From the NCBI GenBank assembly GCA_007119795.1, contig SKOZ01000020.1, positions 1 to 19,198 of the forward strand: a stretch of DNA of 19,198 nt. Reading direction: 5' to 3'. This DNA comes from Planctomycetales bacterium (GTDB lineage Bacteria; Planctomycetota; Planctomycetia; Pirellulales; Thermoguttaceae). The stretch's first letter is position 1. Each line of letters opens with the position of its first letter. Of this stretch, positions 1-6,579 are shown piece by piece. The notes beneath the pieces are model-generated. The model saw only the letters and a list, made by a program, of their open reading frames with translations, did not search any database and was not told the origin of the DNA. A program made the translations under genes and the position numbers.

Positions 1-307
1 ACAGCGCCGTGGAGATGCGGATGGGGAGGCGGTCTCCCTGCTGGTTGACGATGTGCGCCGTGGCGTTGACGACCGGCCGGCCGCTGGTCATCGTCCGCCG
101 CAGGGCGCAGCGAGTCTCGCAGATGTTGGCGTGGAACACGTCGCAGCAGGGCCGGCCGACGGCGCGCGTGCGGGGCACTCCGGTGATCTCCTCGGCGGCC
201 TTGTTGAAGGCCGTGATCCGCCAGTTGCGGTCCACCGTGAAGACGCCTTCGTTGATCGAATCGAGGATCGTCGCCTCGCGCTGCCGCGACTGCTTCGGCT
301 CGGCCAT
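1..307 (-). CDS. PAS-domain regulator, probable sigma-54-dependent activator (partial, 3' end outside window)
   Basis: Reading the minus strand from ATG at 307-305 gives 102 codons with no stop before the window edge. The N-terminus MAEPKQSRQREATILDSINE runs into a PAS domain (about residues 12-102): 'GVFTVDRNWRITAFNKAAEE', then a Cys-rich loop containing ICETRCALRRTM, then a beta strand with GDRLPIRISTAL. From family knowledge, this combination (PAS with a CxxxxCALR-type loop and 'PIRIST' strand) is typical of the N-terminal sensory domain of NtrC-like proteins that continue into an AAA+ sigma-54-interaction domain and a Fis-type helix-turn-helix. Those domains would lie left of position 1 and cannot be seen, so a PAS histidine kinase is the alternative. 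The gene is divergent from the membrane-protein gene at 540. The shared intergenic region carries a hairpin (353-371) and a pair of repeated motifs (384-427). Confidence 0.8.
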   Translation of the reverse strand, partial: MAEPKQSRQREATILDSINEGVFTVDRNWRITAFNKAAEEITGVPRTRAVGRPCCDVFHANICETRCALRRTMTSGRPVVNATAHIVNQQGDRLPIRISTAL

Positions 308-352
308 TACCGCCTTCCCTTCGCACACCGGACGCCCCCCTTGGCTCGACCG

Positions 353-371
353 CGCTATCCCCACGATAGCG
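353..371. other. Inverted repeat with 7-bp arms, intergenic
   Basis: CGCTATC (353-359) and GATAGCG (365-371) are perfect inverted repeats around a 5-base loop (cccac). It sits 46 bp upstream of the PAS regulator start on the minus strand. It could be an operator or a leader hairpin; no U-run follows on either strand, so it is not a convincing terminator. Confidence 0.4.
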
Positions 372-383
372 GACAGGGACCAA

Positions 384-427
384 TCGTGCAAGTTGCCGCT
401 CAGGCAGGCACTAATCGTGCAAATTGC
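384..427 (+). promoter_or_regulatory. Paired motif TCGTGCA-N2-TTGC, copies 1 and 2 (31-bp spacing)
   Basis: TCGTGCAAGTTGCC begins at 384 and TCGTGCAAATTGCC begins at 415, exactly 31 bp apart, about three helical turns. The same pair with the same spacing recurs at 1430-1473. The sequence between the two sites differs in the two pairs, so this is not simply one duplicated block. The arrangement suggests a dimer-binding or cooperative operator in the divergent intergenic region between the PAS regulator and the gene at 540. Sites 376-389 and 407-420 also fit the minimal GG-N10-GC spacing of a sigma-54 promoter, but the second pair does not, so that reading is weaker. Confidence 0.45.
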
Positions 428-539
428 CCGCACTCGGCCGCAGCCGGGAGAAGGGATTATCCGCAACGCCTTTGGCATCAACTACTTAGGGTGTCGCGAT
501 CCACGGTGCCTGATTTGGCATGAAGATTGCCAAAGAGAA

Positions 540-1337
540 ATGGGGAAATCATCGTGCCGCTGGCTACCTGCCGGCCCTGTCGGTCTACCGCACCGACGTG
601 GCCCGCTCGCTGACGGCACACCCGTAACCTGGCATCCCCTGGACACCGACTTGGACCCGGATCGCCTCTACGACGCCTACGACGACTTCGACGACGACGA
701 CCTGGTCGCCGAGGAGGCGATCCAGCAGTACCGCAACGTCGATGGCCTGGCCGTCGCCGCGCTGGTTGCGGGGTTCCTCTCGCTGCTGGCCCTCTTCCAC
801 TGGGCGCTCTTTCCCATACCCGTTGCCGCCATGGTCCTCGCCTGGCGGGGATGGCAGCGGATCGAGGCGGCTCCGGAAGAGAGGACAGGCCGCCCCCTGG
901 CGGGCGCTGCCGTGGCGATGGCGTTCGTCTTCTGGGCCGGTAGCTGGGGCTGGGGCGCGTACAGTTACCTTTACGAGATTCCCAGCGGCTACCAGCGAGT
1001 CAGCTACAACATGCTCCAACCCGACCCTGACGATGAGGAGGAGATACCCGAGGCCGCCCGGGAGCTGGACACGCAACGGATATTCATCTTCGGCTACATG
1101 TACCCGGGCCGCCAAATTCAAGGGCTCACCGAGTTTCTCATGTCGCCGGCGCGGGCTGATTGCCCTTATTGCATTCCCAATCCGAAACCCACGGAAATCA
1201 TCCACGTACGACTCGTCGGCGACCGCGCTACCACCTTCACCACCAAGCGGGTCGGCGTCGGGGGCGTCTTCCACGTGGACCGCTCCGAGAAGTACGTCGG
1301 CGCCGTTTACCGCATCGACGCCGACATCGTCCGCTGA
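540..1337 (+). CDS. DUF4190/DUF3299-like membrane protein
   Basis: A 265-residue protein if ATG 540 is used; the frame stays open further upstream, and CTG 637 or TTG 649 are possible later starts. No good ribosome binding site is visible. Layout: a strongly acidic stretch (DAYDDFDDDDLVAEEA, about residues 45-60); a hydrophobic hairpin (about 70-100, starting GLAVAALVAGFLSLLALF); a second membrane segment (about 120-140, AVAMAFVFWAGSWGWGAY); then a soluble C-terminal domain with GYMYPGRQIQGLTEFLM, a CPYC pair and a beta-rich end (GVGGVFHVDRS). The hydrophobic part resembles DUF4190. The C-terminal part resembles DUF3299, an uncharacterised domain of exported or membrane-anchored proteins. The C-terminal domain is probably extracytoplasmic. 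No enzymatic function can be assigned. Confidence is good that it is a real gene, moderate for the domain names, and low for the exact start. Confidence 0.75.
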   Translation: MGKSSCRWLPAGPVGLPHRRGPLADGTPVTWHPLDTDLDPDRLYDAYDDFDDDDLVAEEAIQQYRNVDGLAVAALVAGFLSLLALFHWALFPIPVAAMVLAWRGWQRIEAAPEERTGRPLAGAAVAMAFVFWAGSWGWGAYSYLYEIPSGYQRVSYNMLQPDPDDEEEIPEAARELDTQRIFIFGYMYPGRQIQGLTEFLMSPARADCPYCIPNPKPTEIIHVRLVGDRATTFTTKRVGVGGVFHVDRSEKYVGAVYRIDADIVR

Positions 1338-1429
1338 AGCCCTCGACTCTCCTCGACTCGTCCATCGCCCTCAATACTCCACATGAGGGGAACATGCCCC
1401 TCGGTAATCTGATTCGCGCCACCGACCCG

Positions 1430-1473
1430 TCGTGCACGTTGCCAATTACATCCAGTTTATTCGTGCATATTGC
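1430..1473 (+). promoter_or_regulatory. Paired motif TCGTGCA-N2-TTGC, copies 3 and 4 (31-bp spacing)
   Basis: TCGTGCACGTTGCC begins at 1430 and TCGTGCATATTGCG begins at 1461. Core, orientation and 31-bp spacing match the pair at 384-427. It lies 93 bp after the stop of the DUF4190-like gene and about 50 bp upstream of the -35-like TTGACA at 1521, which is where activator sites commonly sit. Confidence 0.45.
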
Positions 1474-1520
1474 GCGACCGCGATATCGGCCGAACATGGC
1501 GCATGCTCGCAACCCGTTTA

Positions 1521-1550
1521 TTGACAAGGCGTTGCGACAGCACTTATTTG
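1521..1550 (+). promoter_or_regulatory. Possible sigma-70-type promoter for the hypothetical gene at 1665
   Basis: A perfect TTGACA (1521-1526) is followed after 17-18 bp by a weak AT-rich -10 (ttatttg, 1544-1550). The -10 match is poor, so this is a candidate only. It would give a leader of roughly 100 nt before the start at 1665. Confidence 0.3.
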
Positions 1551-1664
1551 TCTTCAGCATGGCATGGGGATTGCTCATAAGACGCGCGGGCTCCCTCTGC
1601 GGCTTGTGAAGCCCTTGAGGTTCCGTCCTCAATTTGACGGCCATCGGCATCGGAGATGCCCGTC

Positions 1665-2069
1665 ATGCAGCAACTGAAGAAGACGCTTGTCGAACCGGTT
1701 GGCGGCGAACTCAGCTACTTCCCTCGGAAGGTCCGAAAGCAGGTGGCCTTGGCAGGTCACACAGTGAAGCCACTGGTACTTCAATTCGTTGGGGGCTACT
1801 GGGGCGGGAAGACTCTGCGTAGCGACTCGCGCGACTACAATGAACATCTTCTGGCAGCAGCGTGTTATCAGATGTCACATCATGGCGCAGTCGGAGAGGC
1901 ATGCGTTGAACTCTCGTCCGATGCAGCGGAGTTCGCCATACGGCATGGTTGGGCGCCGCCTCAGGAAGCCCATTTGTGGGGTTATGACCGTTATTCCATC
2001 ACCGAACGTCGAGAAACGGCAACAGAACTTGTCGTAACCCTTGCGTACCAACCGACGGGGTACTCATAA
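1665..2069 (+). CDS. Hypothetical protein, 134 residues
   Basis: I do not recognise this protein. It begins MQQLKKTLVEPVGGELSYFP, contains a basic stretch (FPRKVRKQ, about residues 18-25), and ends with a beta-rich segment (ATELVVTLAYQPTGYS). It is probably soluble and cytoplasmic: no signal peptide or membrane segment is visible. Two in-frame ATGs exist, at 1656 and 1665. The only Shine-Dalgarno-like element, GGAG at 1652-1655, abuts the first but lies 9 bases before the second, so 1665 is preferred. The gene stands alone, preceded by the motif pair and weak promoter and followed by a strong hairpin at 2093. Codon choice looks less GC-rich than in the housekeeping genes further right, consistent with accessory DNA. 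Confidence 0.6.
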   Translation: MQQLKKTLVEPVGGELSYFPRKVRKQVALAGHTVKPLVLQFVGGYWGGKTLRSDSRDYNEHLLAAACYQMSHHGAVGEACVELSSDAAEFAIRHGWAPPQEAHLWGYDRYSITERRETATELVVTLAYQPTGYS

Positions 2070-2092
2070 GGTACGCGACCCTTGCAGTTTGC

Positions 2093-2115
2093 GCAGGGAT
2101 GGAGATCATCCCTGC
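2093..2115 (+). terminator. 9-bp hairpin, terminator-like
   Basis: GCAGGGATG (2093-2101) and CATCCCTGC (2107-2115) are perfect inverted repeats around a 5-base loop, 24 bp after the stop of the preceding gene. There is no T-run after it, so it may be a transcript-stabilising or factor-assisted terminator hairpin rather than a classical intrinsic terminator. Confidence 0.45.
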
Positions 2116-2281
2116 AATAGCACATGTTTGACATTCCCAGGTGGGCAAACCCGAGTAATTCCAACACCCCACGCCGATCATTGTGGCATCTTCCGGTTAA
2201 GCTCCTTCAGGGGTTCATCGGATAAGCACAGCTTCGCTACGAGGTCGGCTGAGCACAACCTTTTGCCAAAGGAGGCACGCC

Positions 2282-2686
2282 ATGAGTCCTGTGGATTATC
2301 CAGCAATGCACATGGCGAACCGTGACGCAGACCGTGAGCACGTGATGTGGCTAGAAGACATCGGCCGATGGCGTGCCGAGCATCGGCGCGCGGCGGCAAT
2401 GCTGGCACAGGCCCAAGCAGCATTGCTGGAGCATGATGCGGCTCTGGAGTCGCATGCCGAGACTGTCCGCAGTCACGAGTCACGTGTGCAGCGGCACGAG
2501 CGAGCCATTGCCGAGCAGCAGCGCGGTAGTAGTGCCATCGAGCGCGACGAGTTGATCGATACGCATCGCGAATACCAGGCCCAACACGACCGGGCCCGCG
2601 AGGCTCATCAACGGATCAAGGCACATCATGGCATGGTCACCGCAGAGATCAGGCGGCTGACCGAAACACTCTCCGCTCCCATGTGA
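2282..2686 (+). CDS. Hypothetical His-rich coiled-coil protein, 134 residues
   Basis: The start is well supported: AAAGGAGG at 2268-2275 lies 6 bases before ATG 2282, the clearest ribosome binding site in this half of the window. After a short N-terminus (MSPVDYPAMHMANRDADREH) the protein is almost entirely predicted helix, rich in Ala, Glu, Arg, Gln and especially His. It has heptad-like spacing (AAMLAQAQAALLEHDAALES, then HESRVQRHERAIAEQQRGSS) and ends in a helix with VTAEIRRLTETLS. It has no cysteines, signal peptide or membrane segment, so a cytoplasmic elongated coiled coil is likely. The many histidines could bind metal, but no defined site is visible. I do not recognise a named family. 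It appears monocistronic. Confidence 0.7.
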   Translation: MSPVDYPAMHMANRDADREHVMWLEDIGRWRAEHRRAAAMLAQAQAALLEHDAALESHAETVRSHESRVQRHERAIAEQQRGSSAIERDELIDTHREYQAQHDRAREAHQRIKAHHGMVTAEIRRLTETLSAPM

Positions 2687-3018
2687 GCTCCCCCCAAGGC
2701 CGATCGTGAAGGAGCCGGAATGAACGATGGCCGGGATGCGGAGCCTCCAGGGAAGCGGGCACTTGGAATCGAATCCGTTACGCAGTGTATTGTGCTGTGT
2801 TGCTGGCCCGCGCCTGAAAGATCGGCCTGCTCGCCCTTCACGTTATTCCCCCTGAAACGCCGCCCAATCGTGGTATTCCGTAAGCATGACCGCGGGTGTT
2901 CGCCGTGTCTTGTGCCGGTACCCTGGCCGAAACCGTGATGCAGAGGGTGCAATACACTGGGCTAACGACCTGGACGCCACAATCAACTGACTGGCATCCC
3001 AACAGGAAGGACAATACG
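2687..3018. other. Intergenic stretch, no confident gene
   Basis: The 332 bp between the coiled-coil gene and the aminotransferase hold one short open frame (2720-2938, 72 codons) preceded by AAGGAG. Its product is Pro/Arg/Cys-rich without recognisable features, so I do not call it. No good promoter is evident. The ribosome binding site of the next gene (AGGAAGG, 3004-3010) closes the region. Confidence 0.4.
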
Positions 3019-4410
3019 ATGTACAACATTCTTACACGGCGCAGGTTCATGCGAACCGCGGCGGCAGGTTCTGCCGCACTGGTGTGGGGGGGTGCCCCCA
3101 GGATGCCCATGGCATTCGCCGCAAAGGCGGACAGGCCGGCGCTGCTTGGCGGCACGCCGGTGCACCAGGCCGCCTGGCCTGGGTGGCCCCAGTGGCGCGA
3201 GTCCTGGGAGCCAAGGATCATCGAGGTGTTGCGAAGCGGACGATGGTCCTGCTCCGATGGTGGAGGGGAGGTGGCCGATTTTGAGACGGCCTACGCAAAC
3301 CTGCTCGGCGCCAAGCGCTGCGTGGCCACGGCCAGCGGTACCACCGCCCTGGTGACCGCCATGCACGTCCTGGGGGTGGATGCCGGGGACGAAGTGATCA
3401 CCTCCCCCTTCACGTTCATTGCGACATACAACACGATTCTCATGCTCAAGGCCTTGCCGGTGTTCGCCGACACGGATCCGGCGACATTGACGATGGACCC
3501 GGCCTCGATCGAACGGAAGATCACCGAGCGCACCCGCGCGATCGTCCCGGTGCATGTATATGGTCTGCCCTGCGACATGGACCCGATCAACGCCATCGCC
3601 GAGAAGCACAACCTCCCTGTCATCGAGGATGCGTGCCAAGCCTGGCTGGCGGACTACCAGGGCCGCAAGTGCGGCACTCTGGGCCACCTGGGCTGCTTCC
3701 AGAACTCGAAGCACATCCCCGCCGGCGAGGATGGTGCCATCAGCGGCGACAGCGATGAACTGCTCGACCGCTGCAACAGTTTTCGTAACTGCGGGCGCGC
3801 CCACGGCACATTCCGGGGCAGCGGCTATTTCAGCCACGGCACCAATTGCCGGATGACCCACTACCAAGCGGCCATGCTGTCGCAGCAGCTCGACAAGCTG
3901 GTAGCGGAGACCGAGCGGCGGCGCGACAACGCAGATCGCCTCACCGCCCACCTCAAGGATATCCCGGGCATCCAGCCGGTGCGTTTGCCGGAGAGCAGCC
4001 GAGCCGTCTGGCATCTCTACCCCTTCCGCTACGATGCGGCCCAGTTTCATGGGCTGCCGCGCGACGGCTTCATCCGCGCCCTTCGCACCGAAGGAATTCC
4101 TTGCAGCGGCGGCTATCGTGAGCAGTACTACGACGGCCTGATCGATGAGGCAATCAAGTCGCGAGGCTTCACACGCCTCTTCTCCGCGACTCGACTGAAG
4201 GAATACCGGGACAGTCTCGCACACCTTACCGGTAACAAGCGAGTCTGCGAAACCACGGTCACACTGTTCCACAGCATGCTCCTCGCCGACCGGGGCGACA
4301 TGAATCACATCGTCGCCGCGATCGCCAGGATTCAAGCCAACAGTGCAGCGCTGGCGACGGCTCACAAACCAGCGACCACGATGACCGAAACGCACAAGAC
4401 GACGGCGTGA
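3019..4410 (+). CDS. Tat-signal DegT/DnrJ/EryC1/StrS family aminotransferase
   Basis: A 463-residue PLP-dependent fold-type I aminotransferase. ATG 3019 is chosen because AGGAAGG (3004-3010) lies 8 bases upstream and because this start yields a twin-arginine signal: LTRRRFMRTAAAGSAALVW, with probable cleavage after the AFA near residue 35. The enzyme domain follows: LLGGTPVH near residue 42, the phosphate-binding region (TASGTTALVTAMHVLG), the pyridine-nitrogen aspartate D204 in VIEDACQAW, and the Schiff-base lysine K231 in NSKHIPAGEDGAI, matching the family's K-x-L-x-x-GEGG pattern. Family members normally transaminate nucleotide-linked keto-sugars in the cytoplasm. Export here is inferred from the signal; Tat transport of a folded, cofactor-loaded enzyme would be consistent. 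The substrate is unknown and no sugar-biosynthesis genes are adjacent. The C-terminus carries a polar Thr/Ala-rich tail. Confidence 0.85.
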   Translation: MYNILTRRRFMRTAAAGSAALVWGGAPRMPMAFAAKADRPALLGGTPVHQAAWPGWPQWRESWEPRIIEVLRSGRWSCSDGGGEVADFETAYANLLGAKRCVATASGTTALVTAMHVLGVDAGDEVITSPFTFIATYNTILMLKALPVFADTDPATLTMDPASIERKITERTRAIVPVHVYGLPCDMDPINAIAEKHNLPVIEDACQAWLADYQGRKCGTLGHLGCFQNSKHIPAGEDGAISGDSDELLDRCNSFRNCGRAHGTFRGSGYFSHGTNCRMTHYQAAMLSQQLDKLVAETERRRDNADRLTAHLKDIPGIQPVRLPESSRAVWHLYPFRYDAAQFHGLPRDGFIRALRTEGIPCSGGYREQYYDGLIDEAIKSRGFTRLFSATRLKEYRDSLAHLTGNKRVCETTVTLFHSMLLADRGDMNHIVAAIARIQANSAALATAHKPATTMTETHKTTA

Positions 4411-4623
4411 CCCCTTGGCCGACGCCGGGGAACAGCGCGCGGAACTCCTCGTGGCGATGAAATTCGAAGCATGGTGGATAGCGACCGAACTGAGAAGCTT
4501 CCGTGTTCCTTCGTATTCGCCAAGCACCGAGAGGTTGCATAGCTTGGAATCAGCGTGCGCCACGCTGTGACAAGTCAGTGGGTAACCCCTCAAAAAGAGC
4601 ACGTGGCTGAACTTGGTGCGACC

Positions 4624-4950
4624 ATGGATATCTCCGCCGATGGATGGTTTCACGAGACGCTCGATGGGCCGCGTTGTGAGTTCGCCTGTATTCAATACCG
4701 TCATTTCGGCTTTGCACTGCCCCGGAAGGATGTTGAGGGTCTTTCCGAGCGCTTGGCGTCACTACTGGAAATGGGCCGATGTCACAACGATAACGACAGT
4801 GTGCTGTTTGTCGACTGGAGTCAGGAACCCCAAGGATCGGTGATGATTGCTTTCCGCCCCGATCACGACTGTCAGGGTCGGTACTACGACATCCCCAAGG
4901 ATGCTGCCATCACGTTGCTCGCAAAGCTGCGGCGCCTGCTAGAAAGATGA
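4624..4950 (+). CDS. Hypothetical protein, 108 residues
   Basis: I do not recognise this small protein. From ATG 4624 it reads MDISADGWFHETLDG, followed by alternating beta strands (CEFACIQYRHFGFALP), a short helix (DVEGLSERLASLLEMG), more strands (SVLFVDWSQEPQGSVMIAF) and a C-terminal helix (AAITLLAKLRRLLER). This suggests a small cytoplasmic alpha/beta domain. No ribosome binding site is visible before any start. GTG 4555 in the same frame would add 23 residues, and GTG 4603 would add 7. It lies between the aminotransferase and a decayed transposase, apparently as a single gene. Confidence 0.5.
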   Translation: MDISADGWFHETLDGPRCEFACIQYRHFGFALPRKDVEGLSERLASLLEMGRCHNDNDSVLFVDWSQEPQGSVMIAFRPDHDCQGRYYDIPKDAAITLLAKLRRLLER

Positions 4951-5150
4951 TATTGTTAGATCCGATGCATTCACCTTCCAGCAGGACATTGGGCGCCTTC
5001 GAGACGTATACCGTTTCGACAACGGCGTTGCATCGTGCGAATAACGCGACAAACGTCGCGCCAGGAACATTCAGGCAATGAAAGCGCGCCTCGGCGGGGA
5101 GACTCTAGCTGTTGGAAGGTCTTACCAGCAGAGCCAACTGAGGCGACCGT

Positions 5151-5868
5151 CACGACATTTCGATCCGCATCCACCATTGCTGGTACAACCAGAGCGACAA
5201 GCCGTTGCGTGTTGTTTGTGGCCATGCCCTCCCCCGACGCACCGAGCAGACGCAATTGCTGTGGCCGTGCGCGTTGCACCGGCTTTGTTGGGCGCATCTG
5301 CTGCGCAAGGCAATCGCCCTGGCCCTGCGCAACCCGGAGAACCGAGTACGCGCGTTTTCTCAAGTCGCTGTTTGCGATTTACCGCAGGGGAGTACGGATA
5401 GCGCGTGACAGACGGTTCTCGATGGGGCGGGCCGCCAGGGTGAAGCAGCTGCAGACGCAGATTCGCCGGCTTTGCCGTCGTGCGGGGGAAACGACCAACG
5501 ATGAAACGCCAGCGGACGAGAAAACGTTTGTGCTTCTGCAGAACGAGTTGGTGAACAACATCGAGAAACTCTTCGTATTCGTGTTGCATCCGGGGGTCGA
5601 GGCCACGAACAACCGCAGTGAGCGGCAGGCGCGTTCGGAGGCGATGGCCCGTCGTACGCCGCGGACCAGCAAGACGGACCGCGGGGCGCGGCGGCGCGGT
5701 ATCCTCATGAGTGTGCTGGCCAGCTTGTCGAAACGGCTCAAGCCATTCACGCTCTACAACCTTCTGGCAGAGATCGACCGTTGGCTCCAAGCCGGCCGCT
5801 CGGTGTTCCAACAGGAACTCGCTCATCTTCACCACGCCACCGGACCTCCATCTCCCGAACGCCCATAG
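5151..5868 (+). pseudogene. IS66-family transposase remnant (3' part, frameshifted)
   Basis: The intact stretch is the C-terminal third of an IS66-type DDE transposase: LVNNIEKLFVFVLHPGVEAT, then NNRSERQARSEAMARRTPRT, then GILMSVLASL and FTLYNLLAEIDRWL, ending at TAG 5866-5868. The N-N-x-x-E-R signature containing the catalytic glutamate is present. Upstream, CALHRLCWAHLLRKAIALAL is in another frame (codons in phase with 5151). Similarity jumps frames near 5340-5347, between LRNPEN and EYARFLKSLFAIYRRG, indicating an indel. The N-terminal helix-turn-helix, zinc-binding and first catalytic parts are missing, and no terminal inverted repeats are recognisable. This is a dead relic rather than a mobile element. 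It marks past insertion in this accessory-looking region. Confidence 0.8.
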
Positions 5869-6053
5869 CATTTGTGGGCTTCCCTTCCACCTCTGATCCT
5901 ACTCATCCACCGCACCACTTCCCGACCCCCAGGGAAAATGGACGGGTACACATCAACCTGTTCCAGGATGACCCCGCGGAGCGGGGCGATGATTGACGAC
6001 CGCGATCGTACGCTGCGGATCGCGACCCGGGTTTGCCGTGGCTGGGAAGGCCT

Positions 6054-6119
6054 CTCGCGGCCGAATGGCTTTCTCGATGAGGATTACCTTCGACGGCCGC
6101 GAGAATTGGGACAGTCCCC
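6054..6119. repeat. REP-like hairpin with dispersed 27-bp repeat, copy 1
   Basis: CTCGCGGCCG (6054-6063) and CGGCCGCGAG (6094-6103) form a perfect 10-bp inverted repeat around a 30-base loop. The right arm continues into GAATTGGGACAGTCCCC. A 27-bp block (6093-6119) recurs without mismatch at 15489-15515. It ends in GGGACAGTCCC, itself a palindrome around one base. The structure resembles repetitive extragenic palindromes mobilised by RAYT-type transposases; no such transposase is in the window. Confidence 0.65.
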
Positions 6120-6240
6120 GGCCACGTCGAGCCCCAGCCGCGAAGCCGTCTCCCGGATGCCGCACCCCGCCGCCGCCTCCGCGGCTCGTGCGCCACAGCT
6201 CGTGGGGAGTCCGGTCAGGACCACCTCAGCCACACGGTGC

Positions 6241-6273
6241 CAGGAGTTGGGGGCAGGGGGCAGGAGTCGGGGG
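6241..6273 (+). repeat. G-run cluster with imperfect direct repeat
   Basis: CAGGAGTTGGGGG and CAGGAGTCGGGGG are near-identical units flanking a further GGGGG. Three G5 runs (6249-6253, 6256-6260, 6269-6273) and a GG lie within 33 bases, so a two-layer G-quadruplex is possible. The function is unknown. Confidence 0.4.
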
Positions 6274-6467
6274 TACCCGGCGGTTCGCTACGACGTGCTG
6301 CGCGAGCGGTGGTCGCCGGTTACGAGGATCCCGGCTGCGATCGACAAGCCCAGCCAGAAGGCTACGGGAATCCGCCGTCGGTTGGGGACCGCTGCGTCCA
6401 ATCGTCTTCCGATCGGCCCCGGTCCCCCGGATCTGGGAAGGAGATAGCATCGTGTTACGCGGGCGCT

Positions 6468-6538
6468 GCGAAGCGGAGCTTCGCGGAGGTGCGTCCTCAA
6501 GCTGGAGCTTGGGGAGAGGGAATGGTGGGGACGAGGGA
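6468..6538. repeat. 71-bp double-hairpin repeat, copy A (upstream of rph)
   Basis: GCGAAGC-GGA-GCTTCGC (6468-6484) forms one hairpin and CAAGCT-GG-AGCTTG (6498-6511) a second. A gapless hand alignment with 7356-7426 matches about 63 of 71 positions, and changes fall mainly outside the stems. This suggests a conserved, structured dispersed repeat. Confidence 0.75.
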
Positions 6539-6550
6539 GGAATCCCTGCC

Positions 6551-6559
6551 TGTTATAAT
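6551..6559 (+). promoter_or_regulatory. Extended -10 promoter of rph
   Basis: TGTTATAAT (6551-6559) matches the extended -10 consensus TGnTATAAT exactly and lies 20 bp before the rph start. No -35 hexamer is evident at the usual distance, as expected for extended -10 promoters. Transcription would begin near 6566, leaving a very short leader that includes the Shine-Dalgarno sequence. Confidence 0.55.
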
Positions 6560-6579
6560 CGCTGCGAAGGAGGATCGCC

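Larger units (their letters stand above)
1338..1664. other. Gene-free stretch with hairpins, motif pair and promoter candidate
   Basis: This 327-bp region holds no convincing gene. It contains an inverted repeat GAGGGG/CCCCTC (1385-1390, 1397-1402) shortly after the preceding stop, which may act in termination though no T-run follows. It also contains the second TCGTGCA-N2-TTGC pair (1430-1473), a possible promoter (1521-1550), and a small inverted repeat TTGAGG/CCTCAA (1615-1620, 1627-1632). Confidence 0.5.
5869..6467. other. Gene-free, repeat-rich stretch
   Basis: No protein-coding gene is convincing on either strand. The region contains a REP-like hairpin unit (6054-6119), a G-run cluster (6241-6273) and the approach to the 71-bp repeat upstream of rph. 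The open frames here are Arg/Pro-rich and show no family features, typical of high-GC non-coding DNA. Confidence 0.6.

Noticed and set aside
376..421. Sigma-54 promoter(s) (GG-N10-GC) overlapping the first motif pair
   Set aside because: The 406-421 stretch fits moderately (AGGCACTAATCGTGCA), but the matching sites in the second pair lack the GG element, so the shared feature is the TCGTGCA-N2-TTGC core, not a -24/-12 promoter.
2720..2938. A 72-codon plus-strand frame with AAGGAG five bases upstream
   Set aside because: The ribosome binding site is tempting, but the predicted product is Pro/Cys/Arg-rich with no domain, signal or coherent secondary structure. Conservation would be needed to call it.
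2983..4704. A 573-codon open frame on the minus strand
   Set aside because: It lies antisense to the well-supported aminotransferase, is Arg/Gly/Val-rich with no family features, and arises from high GC at third positions of the real gene.
5903..6196. Minus-strand open frames between the IS66 relic and rph
   Set aside because: They run through the REP-like hairpin and are Arg/Gly-rich with no recognisable start context or family features.
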